IMG/VR virus record: IMGVR_UViG_3300025164_000390
Coordinates: 1 to 36,421 of that record
DNA from: a virus
DNA: 36,421 nucleotides
Direction: 5' to 3' (one strand)
Shown here: in pieces, positions 23,283 through 29,690 of the stretch
Layout of the letters: every line of letters starts with the position of its first letter
Position numbering within the stretch: position 1 is the stretch's first letter
Notes under the pieces: generated by a model
The model's input: the letters and a program-made list of their open reading frames with translations, nothing else
Database searches by the model: none
Told to the model about the DNA's origin: nothing
Translations under genes and position numbers: made by a program

Positions 23283-23330
23283 AATAGGCTCGGCAAGGCC
23301 CCTTGTCGAGCCTATTATATTCTATTTGTT
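23283..23330 (+). terminator. Strong terminator of the structural operon
   Basis: A 16-bp stem AATAGGCTCGGCAAGG/CCTTGTCGAGCCTATT with one G-U pair and a 2-base loop (23283-23316), then ATATTCTATTTGTT. It ends the rightward head-tail transcript before the opposed integrase gene. Confidence 0.7.
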
Positions 23331-23374
23331 ATGTAGTGTCAATGGGACACTAAAGCACTCCCCCTCATCCCCAA

Positions 23375-23415
23375 CCCTTCTCCCGATTCACCCAAAGCAT
23401 GAATCGGGAGAAGGG
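23375..23415. repeat. CCCTTCTCCCGATTCA inverted repeat after the integrase stop
   Basis: 16-bp perfect stem CCCTTCTCCCGATTCA/TGAATCGGGAGAAGGG with a 9-base loop, preceded by CCCCCTCATCCCCAA. It belongs to a common bacterial intergenic repeat type. It starts 3 bases past the integrase stop, so it may also act on that transcript. Confidence 0.6.
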
Positions 23416-23417
23416 AG

Positions 23418-24341
23418 TTATAGTCGCCAATGCTCGACCGGGGAGGCGAGGCGATGGGCGGCCTGCACATCGGTCTGGGCCAGGTCGAGATAGTGCCTGA
23501 CCATTTCCATTGTGGAATGGCCAAGTATCTTTTGCAGGGTGAACACGTCGCCGCCGTTGCGCAGATAGTTGATAGCGAAGGTGTGGCGAAAACGATGGAC
23601 ATGCGCGCCCTGGACGCCGGCGCGGTCGCCGATATCGGCGATCATGTGGGCCAGCTCGTCGCGGCGGAGTTGCTGGCCGGTGCGGGTGACCATCAGGTAA
23701 TCGCTGACGCGCGCCTGGGGGCGCGTGGAGAGGTAACGCCAGATCGCCTGGCCGGTGCGCGGGCCGATGGGGATCTGGCGTTCTTTGTCGCCCTTGCCCA
23801 TGACGACGATGTGGCGATTGTGCAGGTCAACTTGCTTGATGCGCAGCTCGCTCAGCTCGCTGGCGCGGATGCCGGTGTCAAGCAGGATCAGGATGATGGC
23901 ACGGTTGCGCGTGGCGTTGACGATGGTATGGTTGCACTCGCGCTTGCCGGTGCGAACGTAGGGGCGCGATTTGTCTATGGCGCGGAGGATGGCTTGCACA
24001 TCGGATTCGGTGTATGGGACAATAGCGCGTTCTTCCGGCTTGGGCGGCTCGACCTGGCGGACGACGTTGGCAGCGGCAAGGTTTTCACTCACAGCCCAGC
24101 GCCACAATGATGACAGGCCCGTGTGGTAGTTGAGCAGCGTTTTGTCCGAGACGGTTTGCTCGGCGAGGAAGGCGCGCACGTGGGCGGCGGTGACGTCGCA
24201 GATCGGCGGATCTGTTTTCAGGTGCGCAGTGAATTTGTTGAAGGTGGTGGAATAGTCGCGCAGTGTGTTTGAACTGAGACGGCGAGCCTGGGCATAGAGC
24301 AGGTAGCCTTGAATGGCTTGAGTGAACTTGATGCGATCCAT
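23418..24341 (-). CDS. int: Tyrosine integrase (XerC/D-like)
   Basis: 307 residues from ATG 24341, preceded on the - strand by GGAGGT; the longer frame adds 10 residues without a better site. It joins attP and attB DNA. The N-terminal core-binding domain (residues 1-95) includes LSSNTLRDYSTTFNKF. The catalytic domain shows R159 (TGIRASEL), K185 (GKGDKER), H249-x-x-R252 (HRFRHTF), H275 (LGHSTMEM) and Y284. All residues needed for activity are present. It lies directly next to the tRNA-derived attP-like site and reads away from it. Confidence 0.9.
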   Translation of the reverse strand: MDRIKFTQAIQGYLLYAQARRLSSNTLRDYSTTFNKFTAHLKTDPPICDVTAAHVRAFLAEQTVSDKTLLNYHTGLSSLWRWAVSENLAAANVVRQVEPPKPEERAIVPYTESDVQAILRAIDKSRPYVRTGKRECNHTIVNATRNRAIILILLDTGIRASELSELRIKQVDLHNRHIVVMGKGDKERQIPIGPRTGQAIWRYLSTRPQARVSDYLMVTRTGQQLRRDELAHMIADIGDRAGVQGAHVHRFRHTFAINYLRNGGDVFTLQKILGHSTMEMVRHYLDLAQTDVQAAHRLASPVEHWRL

Positions 24342-24384
24342 GTGACCTCCGGTTGATCGCCCCCAGAACACATAATTTGAAAAG

Positions 24385-24397
24385 CAGGTAAGATAAT
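24385..24397 (+). repeat. Bipartite element, left-arm half copy
   Basis: CAGGTAAGATAAT. The right arm is not seen. It lies in the integrase leader, between the gene and the tRNA-like core. Confidence 0.4.
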
Positions 24398-24511
24398 TGT
24401 GCGGGGGCTTTTTTTTGAGTCATCCGTGTGCTCTGCGGTTGGAGGTCCGCCAGACCGATGCCCACAGGGAATGGGGAATTGAGTGACCGTGTGGGCGTCG
24501 GTGATGGAAAG

Positions 24512-24553
24512 TGGGCGGTAGAGGGCTCGAACCTCCGGCCTCACGGATGTCAA
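24512..24553 (-). other. attP-like core: 3' half of a tRNA-Val(GAC)
   Basis: On the - strand it reads anticodon loop TTGACAT (anticodon GAC, 24551-24549), stem CCGTG, variable loop AGGCC, T arm GGAGG-TTCGAGC-CCTCT, and acceptor ACCGCCC plus A at 24512. The 5' half of the tRNA (acceptor GGGCGGT and D arm) is absent upstream, so it is not a working tRNA. This 3' half is the typical identity block used by phage integrases at tRNA genes. Confidence 0.75.
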
Positions 24554-24665
24554 GAGTGTGAGGCGAATGGGGAACCGCTATGCACACGGAGACGGTTTTG
24601 ACGTTTCCGCGTGCTGGTGGGTTGGCTCATACGTGTGTCAGTGGGTTGATGTCTTGCCTCGCAAG

Positions 24666-24693
24666 ATAGGTAATATAATTTGTCTTATGTCCC
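24666..24693 (+). repeat. Bipartite dispersed element, copy 8 (best consensus)
   Basis: ATAGGTAATATAAT, five bases, TTATGTCCC. It lies just past the 3' end of the Excalibur gene. Confidence 0.85.
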
Positions 24694-24698
24694 TATGG

Positions 24699-25316
24699 TT
24701 ATGGCAACGATTCACACGCGATGCCATCCTTGTCGCTGTCCAGTCCCCACAGGTTGTTGGTTCGATTGCCTCCACAGAATTCCCAACATGCCTGCGCTGC
24801 CCGATGCGTTGAAAAGTCCGTGCAGTTATAGTCACTGACAGCGCAGTTGCATGGCGCGGCTGCCGGCGGCGGCGACGTGGGCACGATCACCTTGGCGGCC
24901 GTGGCCGTAGGCTGCGCCGGGTACGGCGATGGCCTGGCTGTCCATGTGGCCAATGGCCTGGCTGTCCATGTCGGGAGTGCCCGCGTTGGCGCAGCGGTCC
25001 GCGTGGCCGAAGGTGCTTGGGTCAGTGTCGGCGGAATGGCGGTTGGCATGGGCGTGATGGCCGTCGCGGTGCGCGGCTCGCCGGTTGGCTCTGGATTAGT
25101 GGGAATGGGCGAAGGCGTGTCACCTGGTTGGAGGATTGGCACTTCTATCGCTCGCGCTTCGGTGGCGCGCAAGTCGGCGCGATAGGTGGCCGTGGCGCTG
25201 GTGGGCATCTTGTCGCCAGTGATGATTGAGGCCAGGACACAGAAGCACAACACGATGGTGAACAGTGCGGCACATGAGATGATTGGCAGGCGTTTCTTGA
25301 AGCGGCCGCGTTGCAT
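24699..25316 (-). CDS. Exported Excalibur-domain protein
   Basis: 205 residues. It has a basic start, one hydrophobic segment (residues about 11-33, membrane anchor or signal), a long Thr/Pro/Ala-rich linker (residues about 60-150), and a C-terminal Excalibur domain (about 158-205) with DYNCTDFSTHRAAQACWEFCGGN and LDSDKDGIACESLP, a calcium-binding-like loop. The gene has GGGGAG before the ATG and is read with the repressor. It is probably a surface or secreted protein made in the lysogen. The role is unknown; superinfection exclusion or surface change is only a guess. The linker style is typical of Chloroflexota exported proteins. Confidence 0.68.
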   Translation of the reverse strand: MQRGRFKKRLPIISCAALFTIVLCFCVLASIITGDKMPTSATATYRADLRATEARAIEVPILQPGDTPSPIPTNPEPTGEPRTATAITPMPTAIPPTLTQAPSATRTAAPTRALPTWTARPLATWTARPSPYPAQPTATAAKVIVPTSPPPAAAPCNCAVSDYNCTDFSTHRAAQACWEFCGGNRTNNLWGLDSDKDGIACESLP

Positions 25317-25325
25317 GTTACTCCC

Positions 25326-25475
25326 CTACCCTGTCCCCAGGATAACCAGCGGCAGCCAGGCCCAGCGCCAATAGCGCGGGGCGAGGTTCCACACGGCCAG
25401 CAGGTAGAGCGTGCGACGGTCCTCAACGCTTAGGCTTGGCCACACGCGATTCAGCCGGCGCAGCCAGTGATTCAT
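25326..25475 (-). CDS. Small membrane protein, 49 residues
   Basis: Starts MNHWLRRLNRVWPSLS and has one hydrophobic stretch near the end (TLYLLAVWNLAPRYWRW, then AWLPLVILG). It overlaps the repressor 3' end and stops 10 bases before the Excalibur start. Small membrane proteins are common in such operons, but the evidence is limited to its frame, a weak GAGG upstream and its position. Confidence 0.4.
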   Translation of the reverse strand: MNHWLRRLNRVWPSLSVEDRRTLYLLAVWNLAPRYWRWAWLPLVILGTG

Positions 25476-25812
25476 CTTTGCCTGCCTCTTTTTCTGCCAG
25501 CTCCACAATGTACTTTTTGCGGCTCTCGGAGACGCGGTGCCAAATGCGGGTCATGCGACGCAGGTATGGATCGGGCCGGGGCAGGTCAACCAGATCATAG
25601 ATTTCGTCGCCGAGCTTGTCGGCAATGCGATCGGCGGTGACTTGTGACATGCTGGTCCGCCGATTATTGACAAATGCATTGAGCAATGACTCTTGGATTT
25701 CAATGTAATCTGCGAACGCGGTCAAACTTCCATGATATCGGTCTTGTGTTGCGCGCCATTCGAGAAACTTGGCGTTGAGCCAATTGGCCAGGACGCTGTT
25801 TTCTCTTGTCAT
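25423..25812 (-). CDS. CI-like repressor (HTH)
   Basis: 129 residues. The N-terminal region has an XRE-type helix-turn-helix (residues about 25-75: SLTAFADYIEIQESLLNAFVNNRRTSMSQVTADRIADKLG), and the rest is a short charged tail without a peptidase domain. It faces a small HTH gene across a palindromic operator, the classic repressor/Cro layout. No ribosome site precedes ATG 25812. The -10 of the - strand promoter ends 7 bases before it, so the mRNA is probably leaderless, as for lambda cI. It should repress its own and the rightward promoter. Confidence 0.72.
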   Translation of the reverse strand: MTRENSVLANWLNAKFLEWRATQDRYHGSLTAFADYIEIQESLLNAFVNNRRTSMSQVTADRIADKLGDEIYDLVDLPRPDPYLRRMTRIWHRVSESRKKYIVELAEKEAGKDESLAAPAESRVAKPKR

Positions 25813-25818
25813 TGTTAG

Positions 25819-25848
25819 ATTTTACGACTTTCAAATTTGCTTGTCAAC
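25819..25848 (-). promoter_or_regulatory. Leftward promoter of the repressor operon
   Basis: -35 TTGACA (25848-25843), 18-base spacer, -10 TAAAAT (25824-25819). The expected start point is at or next to the A of the repressor ATG (25812). Confidence 0.65.
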
Positions 25849-25861
25849 AAGTGTTGACAAG
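25840..25861. promoter_or_regulatory. Shared operator palindrome
   Basis: Perfect inverted repeat CTTGTCAACA-AG-TGTTGACAAG (22 bp). Each half carries a TTGACA that is the -35 box of one of the two divergent promoters. Confidence 0.8.
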
Positions 25862-25882
25862 GTTGAGAAACTGTTATACAAT
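25854..25882 (+). promoter_or_regulatory. Rightward (early) promoter
   Basis: -35 TTGACA (25854-25859), 17-base spacer, -10 TACAAT (25877-25882), a near-consensus sigma-70 promoter. A second inverted repeat ACTGTT-N10-AACAGT (25870-25891) spans the -10. Confidence 0.8.
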
Positions 25883-25921
25883 TCAAACAGTGTATGGAAA
25901 TTGACACAGTGATAGGCGGCG

Positions 25922-26206
25922 ATGATGAGCAAGATGACGATTCCCCAAATTGTCGAGAAGAGCTTGAATGAACAGGGCGGTAACGGCAAGCCTCTGCCAT
26001 TGCGAGTTTTTGCCGAGGCCCTGACGGCCGGCATCCCCAATCTTTCGATTTCCCATCAGACAGTGGCCTATTGGCTGAATGGCGAGCGCGAGCCTGGCAT
26101 AGAGACGTTGATGACGTTGATGTTCAAAACCAGGCCGGACGACTGGCGGCACGCGCTGGCGAGTGACTTGATCGCGGTCAAGATCGCCCAATCCGCCGCC
26201 GAATAG
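25922..26206 (+). CDS. Cro-like HTH protein
   Basis: 94 residues, first gene of the rightward transcript. An XRE-type HTH is visible: LPLRVFAEALTAGIPNLSISHQTVAYWLNGEREPG, with the recognition helix SHQTVAYWLNG. It probably antagonises the repressor or turns down early transcription. ATG 25922 is followed by in-frame ATGs at 25925 and 25934; the SD (AGGCGG) is weak. It lies about 40 bases past the -10. Confidence 0.72.
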   Translation: MMSKMTIPQIVEKSLNEQGGNGKPLPLRVFAEALTAGIPNLSISHQTVAYWLNGEREPGIETLMTLMFKTRPDDWRHALASDLIAVKIAQSAAE

Positions 26207-26274
26207 GTCGGCACAAGAATGCTGTGAGAATGGTGTGAGCCTTGTACAAGTGTCTCTCTCCAGGTGAGGATAAA

Positions 26275-26562
26275 GTGAGCCAATTCATCGTTCCGCATCA
26301 ATTCCTGATCGATATGCTCAATCTATTGGCGAATGAGGTTACGACCGACGAACAGCGCCGCGAGTTACACGCGACTCTGTTTGAGACGGACATGGGCGAT
26401 CAGGCGCTGGAAGCCTTTGAAAAGGCGACCGGCCTGACTCTGGCTCCAGTTGAATTGTTCGAGCGTGTGCTTGAACTTGGACCATTGACTATCGAGGTCG
26501 GGCATGTCGTCGCCCCAAGCGCCGGGCCGAAAGGAGAAATATGCACCACGAATCAGAGTTGA
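26275..26562 (+). CDS. Early small protein, unknown
   Basis: 95 residues from GTG 26275, preceded by AGGTGAGGA. Predicted mainly helical with many acidic residues (HQFLIDMLNLLANEVTTDEQRRELHATLFETD). Acidic early proteins often mimic DNA or block host proteins, but nothing specific supports that here. The 3' end overlaps the next gene by 22 bases. Confidence 0.6.
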   Translation: MSQFIVPHQFLIDMLNLLANEVTTDEQRRELHATLFETDMGDQALEAFEKATGLTLAPVELFERVLELGPLTIEVGHVVAPSAGPKGEICTTNQS

Positions 26563-26825
26563 GCGATGAGATGAAAGAGGCCATTCGGAAAGCACAAGAA
26601 TTATCGGCAGCTGCATTGGGCGCGACGGGACGATTCCCCGACGGCAAGCTAACTCCCAACGATGAGGGGGAACTCGCTTTCCAGGTTGGTGCGCTCAAGG
26701 GCAAGGTCATTCTCAATTTCGGCCAGCCGGTGGCCAGTCTGGGCCTGTCGCCAACTCAGGCACGTGAGTTGGCAAAAACATTGCGCCTGTGGGCAAATCG
26801 CGCCATTCGTCCATCGTATCAGTGA
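26541..26825 (+). CDS. Early small protein, unknown
   Basis: 94 residues with AAGGAG 5 bases before the ATG. The centre GKVILNFGQPVASLGLSP and the following helix ARELAKTLRLWANRA resemble a small conserved family seen in phages and bacteria with no known function. It lies in the early cluster, in one transcript with its neighbours. Confidence 0.6.
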   Translation: MHHESELSDEMKEAIRKAQELSAAALGATGRFPDGKLTPNDEGELAFQVGALKGKVILNFGQPVASLGLSPTQARELAKTLRLWANRAIRPSYQ

Positions 26826-26871
26826 GACTAGCGAATGGCAATCGCCTGTGTACACAGGGAAGGAGTTTGGC

Positions 26872-27111
26872 ATGACGCAGATGATCCTGAATCACCAGAC
26901 GGTGACGAACCTGGACAAGCTGATCCGGTTCACGCTCAACGGCCAGGAGATGGTCCGGCGGCTGGTGATCACGGCATTCAAGCCGGAGGAAATCAGCCTG
27001 GCGGCGCCGGTGGGCTGGAAGCTGGCGAACGCGCAGCCTGGCGCCACGTTTGAGATTCCGGTCGAGGACGAGCCGAGCATCCAGTATGAAGTGTTGAGCA
27101 TCGAGGGCTGA
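26872..27111 (+). CDS. Early small protein, unknown
   Basis: 79 residues from ATG 26872 with AAGGAG 7 bases upstream; the longer upstream frame is a shadow of the previous gene. It is mostly beta (HQTVTNLDKLIRFTLNGQEM, ISLAAPVGWKLANAQPGATF, QYEVLSIEG). No family recognised. Confidence 0.58.
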   Translation: MTQMILNHQTVTNLDKLIRFTLNGQEMVRRLVITAFKPEEISLAAPVGWKLANAQPGATFEIPVEDEPSIQYEVLSIEG

Positions 27112-27112
27112 C

Positions 27113-27379
27113 ATGACGCCGATGATCAGCCTGATGGGTTTCGTGTTGTTGGTGTGCGCGGCATTGGTGCTCAGGATCGCCGTCGAGGCGGCCTGGGCGC
27201 TTTTTGATTACAGCCTCTGGCTCAGTGCGCCTTATCCTCGCACGCGGGATGTGTTGGCCGACCAGGTGCGATCCAGGCGCGGGCGCGGCTGGCGCTGGGT
27301 GATGTGGGCTGGGTTGTTTGTCCTGGCCTTTTTGGGATCTGAATTTCTGGCGATGGCGCTATGGACGACGTTCAATTAG
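27113..27379 (+). CDS. Membrane protein with two helices
   Basis: 88 residues. Hydrophobic segments at about 3-25 (ISLMGFVLLVCAALVLRIAV) and 64-85 (WVMWAGLFVLAFLGSEFLAMAL) with a basic loop between them (RSRRGRGWR). The size and two-helix layout resemble class II holins, although it is far from any lysis gene. It begins one base after the previous stop and overlaps the start of the second recombinase by 19 bases. Confidence 0.55.
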   Translation: MTPMISLMGFVLLVCAALVLRIAVEAAWALFDYSLWLSAPYPRTRDVLADQVRSRRGRGWRWVMWAGLFVLAFLGSEFLAMALWTTFN

Positions 27380-28692
27380 GCTCTGAGATTGCTTCGTCGC
27401 AAAAGGCGCTCCTCGCAATGACAGGGCGGCCTGGAACGCAGGTATGGCGGGTCGTGGACGCCGGACCCGAGCCGACAACGAGTGACTTGATCGTCGAGTG
27501 GGGGCGGGTGACGGTGATGTGGCTGGACGGGCGGCGTCCGAACAGCCAAAAGTCGTACTTTCAGGCATGGTGCGAGTTCTTTGGGCGCGGGGTGGACCTG
27601 GGCGCGATCAAGGATCGGATGGAACGCATCCGCGAGATCTTGACTTGCACCTCGCCAATGGATAAGCGCACGTGGCTCAAGCCGTGGAGCGCGACGTCGT
27701 CGGATGCGGAGGCGTGGAAGTTTGAGCTGCGCAACACCGTGATCGCGACGGGCAAGGCGCACGGGGGCGCGGCGCTTTCGGATGCGACGGTGGGCTTGAA
27801 GCTGGCGGCGATGTCATCGTTCTACCAGTTCGCGTGCAAGTTTCCGATCCGGAGGCCGGACGGCTCCGAGGCTCCGCTGTGCGCATTCAATCCCTTTATG
27901 ATCGTCGAGCGTCCTAATGTTGATGCGTTCGACAAGGCGAGATGGCTCACGCCGGAGCAGGTCAAGGCATTCTTATCGGTCATTCCCACGGATACGCTGG
28001 GCGGGCTGCGCGATTGGGCGCTGATGCTGTTTTACGCGACGACCGGTCGCCGCAACAGCGAGGTGCGCCTGCTGCAACGCAAGCATTTTGAGCCGCAGGA
28101 CGATGGGCGGGTGTTTATCCGGCTTGAGGCCGAGATGTGCAAGGGCAAGCGCGGGCAGATGTACGAGCTGCCCGGCGAGGTGTGGACGGCGACGTGCGAG
28201 TATTTGAAGGCGGTGGGGCGGCCCTTCGAAGCGCTCAAGCCGGACGATTACGTCTTTACGGCGCTTTCCAACTGCGTGACCCGGCTGCGGAAGTCGGACG
28301 GGAGCGCGCTGGTGCAGGCGGGGGCGTATCGCTCGAGCGGGTCGCCGCTTTCGGCAAAAGAGATCGGGCGGCTGGTGAAAAAGTACGCGGTGCGCGCGCG
28401 GATCGGCGTGGTGACGATCGAGCGTGTAGACGAGCGCGGGAAGAAGCACACGCGGACGACGAGCACGGTCAAGCCGCACATGCTGCGCCATTCGTATGGT
28501 CGGGCGATGGTGGACGCGGGCGCTCAACTGCCGGTGATCAGCAAATCCATGGGGCACGCTTCGCTGGACATGACCAAGCGGTACACGGACAAGCTCAAGG
28601 AGCGGGAGCAGACCGAGTTCGACGAGCGGGTGATTGACCTCTTTGGCGTGCGCGGGCTGGTGAAAAAGCGCCACAAGCGGTTGGGGACATAA
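27361..28692 (+). CDS. Second tyrosine recombinase
   Basis: 443 residues. The catalytic set is complete: R231 (TTGRRNSE), K261 or K263 (CKGKRG), H373-x-x-R376 (HMLRHSYG), H399 (SMGHASLDM) and Y408. The core-binding domain spans residues about 45-165. It is larger than the integrase at 23418 and unrelated beyond the family fold. Residues about 9-21 (EIASSQKALLAMT) are a translation of a GATTGCTTCG...GCAATGACA repeat, so the true start may be later (for example ATG 27418 or GTG 27508). Its role could be dimer resolution, an inversion switch or a second integration module. The stop codon lies in bipartite element copy 9. Confidence 0.82.
   Translation: MDDVQLGSEIASSQKALLAMTGRPGTQVWRVVDAGPEPTTSDLIVEWGRVTVMWLDGRRPNSQKSYFQAWCEFFGRGVDLGAIKDRMERIREILTCTSPMDKRTWLKPWSATSSDAEAWKFELRNTVIATGKAHGGAALSDATVGLKLAAMSSFYQFACKFPIRRPDGSEAPLCAFNPFMIVERPNVDAFDKARWLTPEQVKAFLSVIPTDTLGGLRDWALMLFYATTGRRNSEVRLLQRKHFEPQDDGRVFIRLEAEMCKGKRGQMYELPGEVWTATCEYLKAVGRPFEALKPDDYVFTALSNCVTRLRKSDGSALVQAGAYRSSGSPLSAKEIGRLVKKYAVRARIGVVTIERVDERGKKHTRTTSTVKPHMLRHSYGRAMVDAGAQLPVISKSMGHASLDMTKRYTDKLKEREQTEFDERVIDLFGVRGLVKKRHKRLGT
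27385..27423. repeat. GATTGCTTCG...GCAATGACA repeat fused to the recombinase start
   Basis: Imperfect inverted repeat with ATTGC/GCAAT arms, related to the ATTCTTCGC family. It is translated in frame at the N-terminus of the second recombinase. Confidence 0.7.
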
Positions 28693-28711
28693 ATCAAATT
28701 ATGTTACCTAT
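28684..28711 (-). repeat. Bipartite dispersed element, copy 9
   Basis: On the - strand ATAGGTAACATAAT, five bases, TTATGTCCCC, with a perfect ACATAA-N6-TTATGT dyad. It contains the TAA stop of the second recombinase. Confidence 0.85.
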
Positions 28712-28717
28712 CTCGCC

Positions 28718-28746
28718 AGAGATGCTTCGCTTCGCTCAGCATGACA
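28718..28746. repeat. ATTCTTCGC-type repeat, copy 4 (GATGC variant)
   Basis: AGATGCTTCGCTTCGCTCAG followed by CATGACA. Both arms carry the same change (ATTCT to ATGCT and AGAAT to AGCAT), so pairing is kept. Confidence 0.65.
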
Positions 28747-28841
28747 TATATGGGCAGGTTGTTAAGGTGTTAGCTGGCATCCCTTCAGCACATATTGACC
28801 GGGGGCGCGGCTGATGTGCGGAATGGGAAGCCGACCGTAGG

Positions 28842-28870
28842 CCCTAAGGGTCTCACACAGACCCTTAGGG
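28842..28870 (+). terminator. Hairpin between early operons, possible terminator
   Basis: Perfect 12-bp stem CCCTAAGGGTCT/AGACCCTTAGGG with loop CACAC, then TTCTATG. The T-run is short, so termination is uncertain. It follows the recombinase gene in a gene-free stretch of about 250 bases (28693-28943). Confidence 0.45.
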
Positions 28871-28943
28871 TTCTATGAATCAAGAGTAGCACAGAAAGGA
28901 CGGCTTGTGACAATGTTGATGGTCAATGCAGCGGAGGTATTCC

Positions 28944-29084
28944 GTGCCTCCGAGTGAAAGATTCGTACACGAGGCGGCCGAGATCGTGTTTTGGCTGTTC
29001 CTTGCTATGACTGCTCTTGCAAGTGGAATCATCGCATTGCTTGGAGGCAGTGATGATGACTCCGGCAAGGGCCGTGGATATTGA
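28944..29084 (+). CDS. Small membrane protein, 46 residues
   Basis: Starts at GTG 28944 with GGAGG 6 bases upstream. Residues 12-33 form one hydrophobic helix (AEIVFWLFLAMTALASGIIALL), followed by an acidic then basic tail (GGSDDDSGKGRGY). It stops 3 bases before the next membrane-protein gene, so the two are probably co-translated. It could be a holin or an inhibitor, by size only. Confidence 0.62.
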   Translation: MPPSERFVHEAAEIVFWLFLAMTALASGIIALLGGSDDDSGKGRGY

Positions 29085-29087
29085 ACG

Positions 29088-29483
29088 ATGTGGAATGATC
29101 TGGATCGCAAGCTGATTTACCTGGCGGCGCTGGCGATGGCGATAGCGTTTGAGCACCACTGGTTTGCGGCTCGCTGGAAGCGGTACGAGCGGGCGCGGTG
29201 GACGATGGGCGTGGCGACGGTGCTGGCGATGGCGCTGCCGCTGGCCATCAGCGGCGTGCTGGACCTGGATACGCTGGCCTGGCTGGTGGCGGCGTTCGGG
29301 GTGGCCGGCGCGGTGACGACGGGGCTATACATCAACGAAGCTGCGGAGGTGAATCGCCGTGCGCGAGAAATTGCGCGCGAGAGCGCGGAAGCTGACAGAT
29401 GGGGAACTAGAGTTTTTGGAGAATCTGACGGCGCTGGCGATCCGGATCGAGCTGAATGCGAAGGCCGTGATGTACGGGCTTGA
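29088..29483 (+). CDS. Membrane protein with three hydrophobic segments
   Basis: 131 residues with helices at about 9-27, 43-62 and 66-84, then a charged tail (EVNRRAREIARESAEADR). It follows the 46-residue membrane gene directly. The C-terminal 40 residues overlap the next ORF by 125 bases, so either this gene ends in an overlap or the real stop context has drifted. A holin-like role is possible but untested, and no endolysin was found near it. Confidence 0.55.
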   Translation: MWNDLDRKLIYLAALAMAIAFEHHWFAARWKRYERARWTMGVATVLAMALPLAISGVLDLDTLAWLVAAFGVAGAVTTGLYINEAAEVNRRAREIARESAEADRWGTRVFGESDGAGDPDRAECEGRDVRA

Positions 29484-29586
29484 TCAGCCGGAGGACGTTG
29501 ACCTGCAGGCCCAGGTGATCACGAGCGCGCAAAGGATCCGGCGTTACGTGATTGATGAAAAGGCGCGCAGGAGAGAGCAGTGTTAA
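29359..29586 (+). CDS. Small helical protein overlapping the previous gene
   Basis: 75 residues from GTG 29359 with GGAGGTGA about 9 bases upstream. It is helical and charged (LRARARKLTDGELEFLENLTALAIRIELNAK). The 125-base overlap with 29088-29483 is unusual, but the ribosome site and codon pattern favour translation. Confidence 0.5.
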   Translation: MREKLRARARKLTDGELEFLENLTALAIRIELNAKAVMYGLDQPEDVDLQAQVITSAQRIRRYVIDEKARRREQC

Positions 29587-29591
29587 AGCGG

Positions 29592-29618
29592 GAGACTGAG
29601 GGGGCGGCCCTCAGTCTC
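29592..29618 (+). promoter_or_regulatory. Strong hairpin upstream of the zinc-finger gene
   Basis: Perfect 11-bp stem GAGACTGAGGG/CCCTCAGTCTC with loop GGCGG. No T-run follows. It lies in the 100-base leader of the gene at 29691, so it may be an attenuator or RNA-stability element. Confidence 0.5.
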
Positions 29619-29690
29619 GTGGATGGTACAAGACCACGGATGGTGGTCGTTGCGTCTGTGATTATAGCACAGATGGAAGGGAAAGGGACA

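Larger units (their letters stand above)
24342..24698. other. Attachment-site region upstream of the integrase
   Basis: No gene is supported here. It holds the tRNA-Val 3' half (24512-24553), nested inverted repeats (CCGATGCCCACA at 24455 with TGTGGGCGTCGG at 24490, one mismatch; CATCCGTG at 24421 with CACGGATG at 24543) and a bipartite element. These could be arm-type integrase, Xis or IHF sites. A T-run at 24409 has no tight stem. Confidence 0.6.

Noticed and set aside
24403-24417. GGGGGC followed by a T-run as a terminator
   Set aside because: The only pairing arm (GCCCCC at 24359) leaves a loop of 38 bases, too wide for an intrinsic terminator.
24512-24560. Complete tRNA-Val gene
   Set aside because: The acceptor 5' strand and D arm are missing upstream, and the 5' anticodon stem pairs only in part (CACTC against CCGTG).
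24666-24680. Bipartite elements as promoters (TATAAT in some copies)
   Set aside because: Copies lie in both orientations relative to genes and also inside genes, and most have only weak -10 matches (AAACAAT, AAGTAAT) and no -35.
24558-24812. 84-residue ORF on the + strand
   Set aside because: It crosses the attP region and the end of the opposite Excalibur gene, has no ribosome site and has a composition unlike the neighbours.
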